Positions 28,399-38,060 of a stretch of DNA of 64,000 nucleotides are shown here, piece by piece (the stretch's first letter is position 1; each line of letters begins with the position of its first letter). The notes below the pieces were generated by a model that saw only the letters and a list, made by a program, of their open reading frames with translations, did not search any database and was not told the origin of the DNA. Location of the stretch: the NCBI RefSeq assembly GCF_004661485.1, contig NZ_PQVH01000005.1, positions 124,001 through 188,000 of the forward strand, given 5' to 3'. Source of the DNA: Methylotenera oryzisoli. Lineage in GTDB: Bacteria > Pseudomonadota > Gammaproteobacteria > Burkholderiales > Methylophilaceae. The position numbers and the translations under genes were made by a program.

Positions 28399-28727
28399 TC
28401 GGTTTAACATGGGTTGGCATTACGTTGCCGCTCAGATTTAACAGACTGGTCATGTATTACATCTTGCTTTGCATATAGCCGATGCGCACCGCACCCGCGG
28501 TGATGATTTTGCGTATGTTTCAAGCACTGAATATGCGTTAAGCCATCGTCTCCAAATCAATTGTTTTACTGACTGTATTTAGCAAAGTCGCCTCTGCTTG
28601 TCTGTGCATGTCTCACCTCGTGTTTTTATTCTTGGTGTAATCACAACAATCTAGCGGCTACTGAAGCTGCTAAAACAACATAGTTGAGCTTCAAATCTTT
28701 TTTAAATTTTAGAAATTAGAAATTAAT
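28399..28727. other. Intergenic region before the RND operon
   Basis: About 330 bases with no recognised gene. It becomes very AT-rich just before the fusion-protein gene and probably holds that operon's promoter. No regulator gene adjoins the operon. Confidence 0.4.
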
Positions 28728-29810
28728 ATGATTAATAAATTGTTTGTAGCATTAGGCCTTACCGTATTGCTCATTACTGGCTGCCACCATTCAGAAGAGG
28801 CAAAAGAGGAGGAGGCCAAGCTTGAGGTCACACAACCTCTACGTAAAGACACCGCCATTGTTAAAGAGTATGTGAGCCAGATTCATGCGTTCAGGCATAT
28901 TGAATTAAGAGCGCTAGAGCGTGGCTATCTACAAGACATTTTTGTAGATGAAGGCCAGGCGGTGAAGCAAGGTCAGCGCATGTTTAAAATCATGCCGAAC
29001 CTGTACCAAGTGGATTTGCAAAAAGCTAAAGCTGAGGCTGAAGTGGTGCGGATTGAGTATCAAAATACTAAATCCCTATCAGAAAAAAACATCGTTTCCC
29101 CAAATGAACTGGCGCTAGCTAGGGCTAGGTTGGATAAAGCCGAGGCCGAGGTTAAGCTTGCACAAACGCATCTAAACTTTACCGATATTAACGCGCCATT
29201 TAGTGGTGTGATGGATCACTTCAATGCGCGAAACGGTAGTCTGGTGGATGAAGGTGACTTATTAACTACGCTATCTGACATCAGCAAAATGTGGGTTTAC
29301 TTCAATGTGCCTGAGTCAGAGTATCTGGATTATAAGATTGCCAAAACGACAAAAGCACCCGTTAACGTTAAGTTGAAAATGGCGAATGGTGAAATGTTTG
29401 ATCAGCCAGGGGTGATTGAAACCATAGAAGCGGATTTTGACAACAAAACCGGCAACATCGAATTTAGGGCTGTATTTGCGAACCCGAATCAAATTCTTCG
29501 TCATGGTGAGACCGGCAATATCCTCATCGACATCCCTTACAAAAACGCCATGCTTATCCCACAAAAAGCGACCTTTGAAATACTGGACAAAACCTATGTC
29601 TATGTAGTGAACAAAGAGAACAAGCTGGAGCAAAGGCTGATTACCATCGCTGCTGAATTGCCACATGTGTTTGTTGTGAAAAGTGGCTTGAAAGATGATG
29701 ACAAGGTCTTAGTAGAGGGTTTGCGCAAGGTACATAACGGCCAGAAAATCGGCGTTAATTTTGTCGCGCCAGAGAAAGTACTTTCACAATTAGAACTTCA
29801 CGCCGAATAG
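28728..29810 (+). CDS. RND efflux periplasmic adaptor (membrane fusion) lipoprotein
   Basis: It links the inner-membrane pump to the outer-membrane channel. The 360-residue product has a lipoprotein signal with lipobox LITGC (cysteine about residue 19). The lipoyl/hairpin region reads ELRALERGYLQDIFVDEGQ and then LNFTDINAPFSGVMD, with a coiled-coil hairpin between; the beta-barrel region includes MWVYFNVPESEYLDY. Its closest resemblance, from memory, is to Bacteroidetes RND adaptors rather than AcrA. It starts a three-gene operon: the pump follows by 18 bases. Confidence 0.93.
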   Translation: MINKLFVALGLTVLLITGCHHSEEAKEEEAKLEVTQPLRKDTAIVKEYVSQIHAFRHIELRALERGYLQDIFVDEGQAVKQGQRMFKIMPNLYQVDLQKAKAEAEVVRIEYQNTKSLSEKNIVSPNELALARARLDKAEAEVKLAQTHLNFTDINAPFSGVMDHFNARNGSLVDEGDLLTTLSDISKMWVYFNVPESEYLDYKIAKTTKAPVNVKLKMANGEMFDQPGVIETIEADFDNKTGNIEFRAVFANPNQILRHGETGNILIDIPYKNAMLIPQKATFEILDKTYVYVVNKENKLEQRLITIAAELPHVFVVKSGLKDDDKVLVEGLRKVHNGQKIGVNFVAPEKVLSQLELHAE

Positions 29811-29828
29811 TGAAAGAAGAGACCCTAT

Positions 29829-32800
29829 ATGTTTAATATATTTATCAAAAGACCGGTGATGGCGATTGTGCTGTCACTGATTATTGTCTTTCTTGGATTT
29901 TTGTCGATTAGGACGCTACCGACTTCGCAGTTTCCTGACATTGCGCCGCCGCGCGTCATTGTGTCTTTAGCCTACCCAGGTGCGAGTGCCGATGTATTGG
30001 TGCAATCATCTTTAATTACGATTGAGCGCGCTATTAACGGTGTGCCTGGCATGAAGTACATCGTGTCAGATGCGACCAGTGCAGGTGAAGCGACAATCCA
30101 GGTAATTTTTGGCTTAGGGACTGACCCGAACCAGGCAATGATTAACGTCAAAACGCGTTTGGATCAGGTCATGAGCCGCTTGCCTGAGTTAGTGCAGTTA
30201 GAGGGCGTAGTAGTAGAGCGTGTGCAGCCTAGTATGCTGATGTATATCAACTTGTTCAGTAAAGATAAAGATGCTGATGAGAAGTTTTTATACAACTACG
30301 CTAACGTCAATCTGATTCCTGAGATACAGCGTGTAAACGGGATTGCCAGCGCGAAGATTCTTGGTAGCCGCCAATATGCGATGCGTATTTGGCTAAACCC
30401 GGACAGAATGCGTGCTTATAAAGTCTCGGTTGAAGAAGTGATGAAGGCCATGAACGAGCAGAGCATTATTGGCCGCCCGGGTCGGTTGGGTCAAAGCTCA
30501 GGCATTGCAGCACAGTCTAAAGAGTACGTACTGGTTTACCAAGGCCGCTATAACAAGCCTGAACAATATGAAGACATTATTATCCGTGCAAACTCTGATG
30601 GCGAAATCTTAAAACTTAAAGATATTGCCAAGGTGGAGTTAGGCAGTGAGTTCTTTGATATTTACTCAAATAAAGATGGCTATCCATCCTCTGCGATTAT
30701 TTTAAAGCAGAACTACGGCAGTAACGCGAGTGAAGTCATTGAGCAGGTTAAGGAAAAAATGGAGGAGCTAAAAGGCACTTTCCCTGCGGGTATGGAATAT
30801 GAAATCGACTATGACGTTTCTAAATTCCTAGATGCTTCGATTGAAAAGGTACTACATACGCTGGTTGAGGCGTTTATCTTAGTGGCCTTGGTGGTGTTTA
30901 TCTTCCTTGGGGATTGGCGCTCTACCTTAATTCCTATCTTGGCGGTGCCGGTATCCTTGATTGGTACGTTCTTCTGCATGCAGATATTTGGCATTACCAT
31001 TAACCTGATTACCCTGTTCGCGCTGGTGCTGGCGATTGGTATTGTGGTCGATAATGCGATCGTGGTGGTAGAGGCGGTGCATGCCAAAATGGAAGAAAAT
31101 GCTGAATTAAGCCCATATAAGGCAACTCAGCAAGTATTGGGTGAAATTGGCGGTGCGATTGTAGCGATTACCTTGGTGATGACTGCGGTGTTTGTGCCAG
31201 TTGCGTTTATGACCGGGCCTGTGGGCGTGTTTTACCGTCAGTTTTCTATTACCATGGCTGCGTCTATCGTGATTTCTGGTGTGGTTGCGCTATCACTTAC
31301 ACCAGTGTTGTGCGCGATGTTGCTGAAAAATCATCATGGGCACGTTAAAAGAAAAACACCGATTGGCTATTTCATCGATGTATTTAACCACCTGTTTGAG
31401 AAACTGACAGGGCGCTACACCAACTTCTTGAGCAAAATCGTTACGCTAAGAGTAGTGACTATTTTAGCCTTGGTAGGTTTTTCTTTTGCGACATTTACTA
31501 TCAATAAGACCTTACCTGCTGGTTTCATTCCAGGAGAAGATCAGGGGCAAATTTACGCAATTATTCAAACGCCACCGGGCACTACGCTGGAAGCTACCAA
31601 TAAGGTGGCGCGTGCGTTGCAGGTAGAGGCTAAGAAGATTGAAGGGATTGAGTCTGTATCTGCCTTGGCGGGTTATGAGATTCTGACCGAAGGTCGTGGT
31701 TCTAATGCCGGTACTTGTCTGATTAACTTGAAGGATTGGTCAAAACGCGACAAATCTGTGCAGCAAATTATTGAAGAGCTGGAAGAGAAAACCAAAAACT
31801 TTGGTGCAATCGTCGAGTTCTTCGAGCCACCTGCGGTACCTGGCTATGGCGCAGCCTCTGGTTTGGCGTTGCGTTTGTTAGATAAAACCAATGGCACGGA
31901 TTACCACGAGTTTGACAAGATTAATCAGGACTTTATGGCGGAATTAGGTAAGCGTAAAGAACTGACAGGCTTGTTCACGTTTTACGCCGCCAATTATCCA
32001 CAATATGAGTTAGACATTGATAATAAGGCTGCCATGCAAAAAGGCGTGTCTATTGGTAAGGCAATGGATAACCTCAATATCTTGATTGGTAGTACCTTTG
32101 AGCAAGGCTTTATTCGCTTCAATAACTTCTTCCGGGTGTATACGCAGTCAGGCCCAGAGTTCCGTAGATATCCAAGTGATATTTTGAATTATTACGTGAA
32201 AAATGAAGAAGGTGAAATGGTGCCTTATTCATCCTTTATGAAAATGAAGAAAATACAAGGGCCAAACGAAATTACCCGTTACAACTTGTATAACTCAGCC
32301 ACGATTCGTGCAACGCCAGCTAAAGGCTACACCACCGATGATGCGATTAAGGCGGTACAAGAAGTGGCTGCGGCAACCTTGCCACATGGCTATGACATTG
32401 GCTGGGAAGGCCTGTCCTTTGATGAAGCTAAACGTGGTAACGAGGCGATGATCATTTTTGCAGTGGTCTTGGTTTTCGTATACATGGTGCTGGCCGCGCA
32501 GTATGAAAGCTTCTTGCTCCCGTTAGCCGTGATTCTGTCATTACCGGCGGGTGTGTTTGGTACCTTCTTCCTGCTTAAAACACTGGGCCTTGCCAATGAT
32601 GTTTATGCGCAGCTGGGGCTGGTGATGCTGGTGGGCTTGCTGGGCAAAAATGCCGTGTTGATTGTGGAGTTTGCGGTACAAAAACATGAGCAAGGTATGT
32701 CGATTGCTGAAGCTGCCATTGAAGGCGCAAGAGCGCGTTTCCGCCCAATTCTGATGACGTCGTTTGCATTTATTGCAGGCTTGATTCCATTAGTGGTTGC

Positions 32801-33017
32801 AACGGGTGCGGGTGCTGTTGGTAACCGTACGATTGGTAGCTCAGCGTTAGGTGGCATGCTGTTCGGTACTGTCTTTGGCGTGATCTTGATTCCTGGCCTC
32901 TACTATCTATTTGCAAAAATGGAAGAAGGCAAATCATTGATTAAAAACGAAGAGTTCAAACCTCTTACAGAGCTATATCACTACAATAAAGATGAAGATA
33001 AAGATGATGACAAATAA
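29829..33017 (+). CDS. RND multidrug efflux transporter, HAE-1 type
   Basis: A proton-driven inner-membrane trimeric pump of AcrB type, 1062 residues. The N-terminus FIKRPVMAIVLSLIIVFLG is the first transmembrane helix. The proton-relay helix reads IGIVVDNAIVVVEAVHAKME; AcrB has two adjacent aspartates here, and this protein has Asp-Asn. The second repeat carries FVYMVLAAQYESFLLPLAVI, LVGLLGKNAVLIVEFA and ARFRPILMTSFAFIAGLIPL. The C-terminus is charged (KDEDKDDDK). It overlaps the outer-membrane factor start. Substrates cannot be read; no heavy-metal-type signatures are seen. Confidence 0.95.
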   Translation: MFNIFIKRPVMAIVLSLIIVFLGFLSIRTLPTSQFPDIAPPRVIVSLAYPGASADVLVQSSLITIERAINGVPGMKYIVSDATSAGEATIQVIFGLGTDPNQAMINVKTRLDQVMSRLPELVQLEGVVVERVQPSMLMYINLFSKDKDADEKFLYNYANVNLIPEIQRVNGIASAKILGSRQYAMRIWLNPDRMRAYKVSVEEVMKAMNEQSIIGRPGRLGQSSGIAAQSKEYVLVYQGRYNKPEQYEDIIIRANSDGEILKLKDIAKVELGSEFFDIYSNKDGYPSSAIILKQNYGSNASEVIEQVKEKMEELKGTFPAGMEYEIDYDVSKFLDASIEKVLHTLVEAFILVALVVFIFLGDWRSTLIPILAVPVSLIGTFFCMQIFGITINLITLFALVLAIGIVVDNAIVVVEAVHAKMEENAELSPYKATQQVLGEIGGAIVAITLVMTAVFVPVAFMTGPVGVFYRQFSITMAASIVISGVVALSLTPVLCAMLLKNHHGHVKRKTPIGYFIDVFNHLFEKLTGRYTNFLSKIVTLRVVTILALVGFSFATFTINKTLPAGFIPGEDQGQIYAIIQTPPGTTLEATNKVARALQVEAKKIEGIESVSALAGYEILTEGRGSNAGTCLINLKDWSKRDKSVQQIIEELEEKTKNFGAIVEFFEPPAVPGYGAASGLALRLLDKTNGTDYHEFDKINQDFMAELGKRKELTGLFTFYAANYPQYELDIDNKAAMQKGVSIGKAMDNLNILIGSTFEQGFIRFNNFFRVYTQSGPEFRRYPSDILNYYVKNEEGEMVPYSSFMKMKKIQGPNEITRYNLYNSATIRATPAKGYTTDDAIKAVQEVAAATLPHGYDIGWEGLSFDEAKRGNEAMIIFAVVLVFVYMVLAAQYESFLLPLAVILSLPAGVFGTFFLLKTLGLANDVYAQLGLVMLVGLLGKNAVLIVEFAVQKHEQGMSIAEAAIEGARARFRPILMTSFAFIAGLIPLVVATGAGAVGNRTIGSSALGGMLFGTVFGVILIPGLYYLFAKMEEGKSLIKNEEFKPLTELYHYNKDEDKDDDK

Positions 33018-34446
33018 ACCTATTTATATTCGATTGGCGGTCGCGGGGGCGTTAGCCCTCTCGATGCAGGCGTGTTCCATCCCTTTATTAACAACTAAAA
33101 AGGCGGACACTAAGCTGCCTGAGCAATTTAATAACCAAGCGCAAAGTACCGAAAATACTGCCAATGTGAACTGGAAAGATTTTTTTGACGACGCCTATTT
33201 GCCGGGCTTGATAGACACTGCAATTGCCAACAACAAAGAAGTGAATATCATGGCCCAGCGCATCAGCATGGCCAAAAATGAGATTCAGGCACGACGTGGT
33301 GAGTATCTGCCATTCGTGAGCTTCGGCGCGGGTGCAGAAGTTGAGAAGGTTGGCCGCTTTACGCGAAATGGCGCGGTAGAGGAAAGTCTGGAAATCAAAG
33401 AGGGCAAGGCCTTTCCGGACCCTTTGCCTAATTATCAATTTGGTTTGTATTCCTCTTGGGAGTTAGACGTTTGGAAGAAACTGAGAAACGCCACAAAAGT
33501 TGCCGGCATGGAATACATGGCCTCGATAGAGGGCAAAAATTTCTTAGTAACTAACTTGGTTGCGGAAATTGCCAATGCTTATTATGAGCTGATCGCGCTA
33601 GATAATCAGCTGGATAACTTAGAGCAGAATATTAAGATCCAGCAGAATGCGCTAGAAGTGACCAAAGAGCTTAAAAAGTACGCTAGAGCAACCTCGCTGG
33701 CGGTGAAGCGCTTTGAAGCGGAAGTGAAGAAAAACCAAAGTAGACAGTACGTGATTAAACAGCAGCAAGTTGAGCTGGAGAATCGCATTAACTTCTTACT
33801 CGGTAGAACGCCACAGCCGATTCAAAGAGCAAGTGCAGGCTTTATGGAGATTAAGCCTAAGATGATTCAGGCCGGTGTGCCTGCACAGCTGTTGGAAAAT
33901 CGTCCTGATATCAGAAAGGCTGAGCTGGAATTAGCGGCGGCCGATTTGAATATTCAAGTGGCGAAGGCTAATTTCTACCCTTCATTCGCGATACGCGCTG
34001 GGGTTGGCTTCCAGGCATTCAACCCTAGGTATCTGCTCAATACGCCAGAGTCTTTAATGTACACCTTGGCGGGCGATATGATGGCGCCATTAGTGAATCG
34101 TAATGCCATTACAGCCGTGTATAAAAATGCAAATGCAACGCAAATACAGGCTGCTTATGATTATGAGAAGACCATTATTAATGCCTATGGTGAGGTCGCT
34201 AACCAGCTGTCTAATATTGATAATTTAGAGAAAAATTATCAACTTAAAACGACACAGGTTCAAGCTTTAACCGAGTCTGTGGATGTGGCGAATCAGCTCT
34301 TTAAATCTGCCCGAGCAGAGTATTTAGAGATTTTGTTAACCCAGCGTGAAGCGTTGGAAGCAAAAAGTGAGCTGATTGAAACCAAGCAGAAGCAGATTAG
34401 TGCAATGGTGAATTTATACCGAGCACTAGGCGGCGGCTGGAAGTAA
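33004..34446 (+). CDS. RND outer-membrane factor (NodT/TolC-like lipoprotein)
   Basis: The outer-membrane channel of the tripartite pump. In-frame ATGs occur at 32992, 33004 and 33007; 33004 or 33007 gives a good lipoprotein signal (IRLAVAGALALSMQACS, cysteine about residue 25) with a purine-rich stretch upstream. The body has the two OEP repeats: VNWKDFFDDAYLPGLIDTA..., ANAYYELIALDNQLDNLEQN, QLLENRPDIRKAELELAAA and FLEILL-like EYLEILLTQREALEAKSEL near the end, finishing ALGGGWK. These phrases recall Bacteroidetes efflux channels. It overlaps the pump gene by 14 bases. Confidence 0.93.
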   Translation: MMTNKPIYIRLAVAGALALSMQACSIPLLTTKKADTKLPEQFNNQAQSTENTANVNWKDFFDDAYLPGLIDTAIANNKEVNIMAQRISMAKNEIQARRGEYLPFVSFGAGAEVEKVGRFTRNGAVEESLEIKEGKAFPDPLPNYQFGLYSSWELDVWKKLRNATKVAGMEYMASIEGKNFLVTNLVAEIANAYYELIALDNQLDNLEQNIKIQQNALEVTKELKKYARATSLAVKRFEAEVKKNQSRQYVIKQQQVELENRINFLLGRTPQPIQRASAGFMEIKPKMIQAGVPAQLLENRPDIRKAELELAAADLNIQVAKANFYPSFAIRAGVGFQAFNPRYLLNTPESLMYTLAGDMMAPLVNRNAITAVYKNANATQIQAAYDYEKTIINAYGEVANQLSNIDNLEKNYQLKTTQVQALTESVDVANQLFKSARAEYLEILLTQREALEAKSELIETKQKQISAMVNLYRALGGGWK

Positions 34447-34460
34447 CTCGCAATTAACAC

Positions 34461-34503
34461 TTAGCATGATGTATGGCGCTTTAATGGCATTGCATCATGC
34501 TAA
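34461..34503 (+). repeat. Inverted repeat after the RND operon
   Basis: TTAGCATGATG (34461-34471) and CATCATGCTAA (34493-34503) are perfect 11-base complements with a 21-base spacer, 15 bases after the channel gene stop. There is no T-run, so it is either a 3'-end-protecting hairpin or an operator for the small gene downstream. Confidence 0.5.
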
Positions 34504-34591
34504 CCAACTCCCCTGCACGATAAGCTATTGTGATTGATTTAGCGCTACCTGCATTCGGGTTGATGACCAATATTAAAAATTAGGAGTATTC

Positions 34592-34831
34592 ATGAAGTTA
34601 TTCGCATTATTTATTTATGCTTTTTGTCTTGCTGTTAGTGTTAATGCAAGTGCGGATGAAGCTAAAGATCAAACCAGCACGGCACAAGTACAGCAGGCTA
34701 ATATGCAAGTGGCAGATACAAAGAAAGTAAGCACCAATCAAGCCGTGGATGATGAGGCATCGCATCAACACGATGCGTTAAGAACCCAGTTTTTGGGTAA
34801 GAGGCCATACATGGAGATCAAGGCTAAGTAA
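34592..34831 (+). CDS. Small exported protein of unknown function
   Basis: Not recognised. The 79-residue product has a clear signal peptide (LFALFIYAFCLAVSVNASA, cleaved about residue 21) and a polar, glutamine/alanine-rich mature part of about 58 residues with no cysteine. A good AGGAG ribosome site lies before the ATG, which supports a real gene. It stands alone between the RND operon and the convergent amtB operon. Confidence 0.75.
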   Translation: MKLFALFIYAFCLAVSVNASADEAKDQTSTAQVQQANMQVADTKKVSTNQAVDDEASHQHDALRTQFLGKRPYMEIKAK

Positions 34832-34970
34832 GCCCTATAAGCCATAGGCTAGCGATAGTGTGATAATGCAAGTGCTGTCAGTTTAATAGGGTCTGTGCAA
34901 CAGGTTGCTGAATAATCGTTTGCTTGTGGTTAGGCTTATACTGAACTAATGCCTGCATGTGATTAGGTAT

Positions 34971-34998
34971 AAAAAAAGGGGCGCATTTGCGCCCCTTT
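34971..34998 (-). terminator. Terminator of the porin-glnK-amtB operon
   Basis: GGGGCGCA (34978-34985) and TGCGCCCC (34988-34995) form a perfect 8-bp GC-rich stem; on the minus strand it is followed by a run of seven T, 20 bases after the amtB stop. Confidence 0.93.
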
Positions 34999-35017
34999 GC
35001 TTTACAACTATGTACTA

Positions 35018-36514
35018 CTAGTTGTGATATGCACGCTCACCGTGTTGGCTTGTATCTAAGCCTTCACGTTCAGCTTCTTCGCTTACACGTAAGCCAATCA
35101 GCACATCTACAATTTTGAAAGCAATGAATGAAACCACTGCTGATAACACGATTGCAGTGATTACTGCATAAACTTGAGCAGTCATTTGTGCGCCAAAGTC
35201 GTAAGCTGCTACGCCATTTGCTACATAATCAACCACACCTGCACCACCTAGTGCTGGGTTAACGAACACGCCAGTTGCTAATGCACCGAATACGCCACCA
35301 ATTGCGTGGATACCAAATACATCTAATGCGTCATCGTAACCAAGTACGTATTTCACTTTAGCTACCATGAAGTAGCAGATTGGTGATACTAACAAGCCAA
35401 TCACGATTGCACCCATTGGGCCTACGAAGCCACAAGCTGGTGTAATTGCTACTAAACCTGCTACCGCACCAGATACTGCACCCAACATTGATGGTTTGCT
35501 TTTCAGCATCCACTCAGAGAATGTCCAAGACAATGTAGCTGCACCAGTTGCGATAAATGTGTTTACTAAAGCAAGTGCTGCATAACCGTTAGCTTCAAGG
35601 TTAGAACCTGCGTTGAAACCAAACCAGCCCACCCATAGTAATGCTGCACCAACCATAGTTAAGGTTAGGCTATGTGGAGTCATCGCTTCTTTACCGTAAC
35701 CGATACGTTTACCAACCATGATGGCACCCACTAAACCAGCAACACCAGCGTTGATATGCACTACTGTACCGCCTGCAAAGTCTAGTGCACCTTTAGCCCA
35801 TAACCAGCCTGCGTTAGCTACTACAGTTTCAAGTGAAGCTGCATCAGTAATCGCATCAGGACCATCCCAGTACCAAACCATATGTGCTAGTGGCAAGTAA
35901 GCAAATGTGAACCATAGCACCATGAATGCCAAGATTGCAGAGAACTTCATGCGCTCAGCAAATGCACCAACGATCAATGCTGGCGTAATCGCTGCAAAAG
36001 TTAATTGGAAAGCAACGAATACTAATTCAGGAATGTAAGTACCTTTGCTGAATGTCGCGCCTAATGAATCAGGGGTGACGCCAGCTAAGAATGCTTTGCT
36101 TAAGCCGCCAAAGTACGGGCTACCACCTGTAAATGCAACGCTGTAACCATAAATTGCCCATAACACGCCCATGAGCGAGAAAATCATGAATACTTGCATG
36201 AGTACAGACAGCATATTTTTTTGACGAACCAAGCCACCATAGAATAATGCCAAACCAGGAATTACCATTAAGCTAACCAGTACGGTTGCCATTAACATCC
36301 ATGCTGTATCACCTTTGTTTGGTACTGGTGCAGGCGCAGCTGCCGGAGCAACTTCTGTCGCAGCAGGTGCAACTGCAGCAGCAGCTGCTTCGGCAGCTGG
36401 CGCAACCGCGGTCGCGGCTTCAGCCACTGGCGCAGCGTCTTCTGCGTATGTGTTACCTGTGAAGCCGAAACCCAACATGGTAACTAACGCAAACATCGAG
36501 AGTAGTTTCTTCAT
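35018..36514 (-). CDS. amtB: Ammonium transporter AmtB
   Basis: A trimeric inner-membrane ammonium channel. The 498-residue product starts with a signal peptide (ending about residue 24) followed by an alanine/proline-rich stretch to about residue 66, longer than in E. coli AmtB, then eleven transmembrane segments beginning TAWMLMATVLVSLMVIPGLAL. Signature segments include GGLVRQKNMLSVLMQ, MVWYWDGPD, ALLWVGWFGFNAGS and DVFGIHAIGGVFG with a pore histidine. The tail ERAYHN is short. glnK lies 11 bases upstream, the usual GlnK-AmtB pair. Confidence 0.97.
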   Translation of the reverse strand: MKKLLSMFALVTMLGFGFTGNTYAEDAAPVAEAATAVAPAAEAAAAAVAPAATEVAPAAAPAPVPNKGDTAWMLMATVLVSLMVIPGLALFYGGLVRQKNMLSVLMQVFMIFSLMGVLWAIYGYSVAFTGGSPYFGGLSKAFLAGVTPDSLGATFSKGTYIPELVFVAFQLTFAAITPALIVGAFAERMKFSAILAFMVLWFTFAYLPLAHMVWYWDGPDAITDAASLETVVANAGWLWAKGALDFAGGTVVHINAGVAGLVGAIMVGKRIGYGKEAMTPHSLTLTMVGAALLWVGWFGFNAGSNLEANGYAALALVNTFIATGAATLSWTFSEWMLKSKPSMLGAVSGAVAGLVAITPACGFVGPMGAIVIGLLVSPICYFMVAKVKYVLGYDDALDVFGIHAIGGVFGALATGVFVNPALGGAGVVDYVANGVAAYDFGAQMTAQVYAVITAIVLSAVVSFIAFKIVDVLIGLRVSEEAEREGLDTSQHGERAYHN

Positions 36515-36525
36515 TATTGATCCCC

Positions 36526-36882
<357 letters not shown>

Positions 36883-36890
36883 TTAAGAAC

Positions 36891-36915
36891 AATAACGGGC
36901 GCTGCGCCCGTTATT
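36891..36915 (-). terminator. Hairpin between porin gene and glnK
   Basis: AATAACGGGCGC (36891-36902) and GCGCCCGTTATT (36904-36915) form a perfect 12-base inverted repeat around one T. It lies 12 bases after the porin stop and 27 bases before glnK. There is no long T-run, so partial termination or mRNA-end protection, lowering glnK-amtB relative to the porin, is likely. Confidence 0.7.
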
Positions 36916-36927
36916 CTACTGAAAAAT

Positions 36928-37881
36928 TTAGAACGTGCGACCGATAGTAACAATAAGTCTGTCGTCATTTAGGTTTTTGCTAGCAGCTTTGGTAGTTGTA
37001 CCTTTACCATTAAAACTTGTGCCACCGTAACCGTTTGCACCCCAGTATCTATCATTATCATTGCCAACATAATAAACGCCTGCATTCCAGCCCTCAGAGT
37101 TAGCAATCTTGAATGCTTTACTTAAACCAACTTTCCAGTCTGTGTAGTCAGGATTAGTTTCGTTAGTAATTGATGTACTAGCGCTATTTGGGAAACTTAA
37201 ATTAAGTTTTCCAGCTACATTTAAGTGACCAACGTGACCAACCAAGGTTAGGCCTTCCCATGGCAATGGGTAAGCAGCGTTCAACTCAAGATAAGTTGTA
37301 CCGCTAGTGCCGCCATCCCAACCAGTTTTCTTTTCAGCGCCATACCAGTCGCCTAGTGTTACTGATGCTTTAGCACTTAGCCATTTGTATGACAAACCAA
37401 AGTTAGCTTCATAGGTATCCCAGCGACCACCACGTGGTGTTAGTGGAATTTGATTGCCAGAGCCATCTACAGCAGTTGAGCCTCTGTACTTTTTCCAGCT
37501 ACCGCCCGGATAAAAGTAACCAATAGCACCCACGGTGTAGCCTAAGCCTTCAATAGCAGGAATAGTACCGTTGTAGCCAGCGTATGCGTCTAGTTCAACA
37601 TTTGCGTCTGGGTAAGTGTTTGGTGATACATTTGAACCCCATGCACCAGCATAAAAGCCGCTTGAGTGAGTTACATCAATACCTGCTTGAGCAGCAGGTT
37701 TGTGCCAGCTTTGTGAAACACCACGTGCGTAGTAGTCTGATACAAAGCCAACATTTGTTGTTAACGCCCAGTCAGATGCTGGTGCTTTAGCTGTTGTTTC
37801 TGCAGGTTCTTCTGCCGCTGATACGAACGAAGGTAGGGCGAGAGTGCTTAAAACAGCTAGTGTTAGTATTGATTTACGCAT
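36928..37881 (-). CDS. TorF-family putative porin
   Basis: An outer-membrane beta-barrel of 317 residues with a clean signal peptide (ending SFVSAAEE, about residue 22). The segment DWALTTNVGFVSDYYARGVSQSW (shown in part) and DANVELDAYAGYNG match the TIGR02001/TorF family, commonly found beside glnK-amtB in proteobacteria. The C-terminus ends DRLIVTIGRTF with the terminal phenylalanine of barrel proteins. It probably admits small nitrogen compounds; this is inferred from context. A sigma-54 promoter lies about 55 bases upstream. Confidence 0.92.
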   Translation of the reverse strand: MRKSILTLAVLSTLALPSFVSAAEEPAETTAKAPASDWALTTNVGFVSDYYARGVSQSWHKPAAQAGIDVTHSSGFYAGAWGSNVSPNTYPDANVELDAYAGYNGTIPAIEGLGYTVGAIGYFYPGGSWKKYRGSTAVDGSGNQIPLTPRGGRWDTYEANFGLSYKWLSAKASVTLGDWYGAEKKTGWDGGTSGTTYLELNAAYPLPWEGLTLVGHVGHLNVAGKLNLSFPNSASTSITNETNPDYTDWKVGLSKAFKIANSEGWNAGVYYVGNDNDRYWGANGYGGTSFNGKGTTTKAASKNLNDDRLIVTIGRTF

Positions 37882-37935
37882 GCTATTAACTCCAAGTTAA
37901 AAAAAGGTTATCTAAAAATTCTACGATTTTGATTA

Positions 37936-37951
37936 AGCAATTGCCGTGCCA
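37936..37951 (-). promoter_or_regulatory. Sigma-54 promoter of the porin-glnK-amtB operon
   Basis: The minus strand reads TGGCACGGCAATTGCT. The GG and GC are separated by exactly 10 bases, matching the -24/-12 consensus TGGCACG-N4-TTGC(A/T) fully. A start site near 37925 would give a leader of about 45 bases to the porin ATG. No NtrC site is obvious in the 110 bases shared with the divergent ubiK. Confidence 0.9.
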
Positions 37952-38060
37952 ATAATAAAAGTGTTTAAAATCAATGTGATATTGAATTGTATGATTGTTG
38001 CGTTTATGTAATGCTGATAAATAATCTGCTAAACTAGACTTTATTAATAAGGAATTTAAT

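Noticed and set aside
28456-28600. Possible regulator gene remnant before the RND operon
   Set aside because: Translations of both strands give short frames with stops and no recognisable helix-turn-helix.
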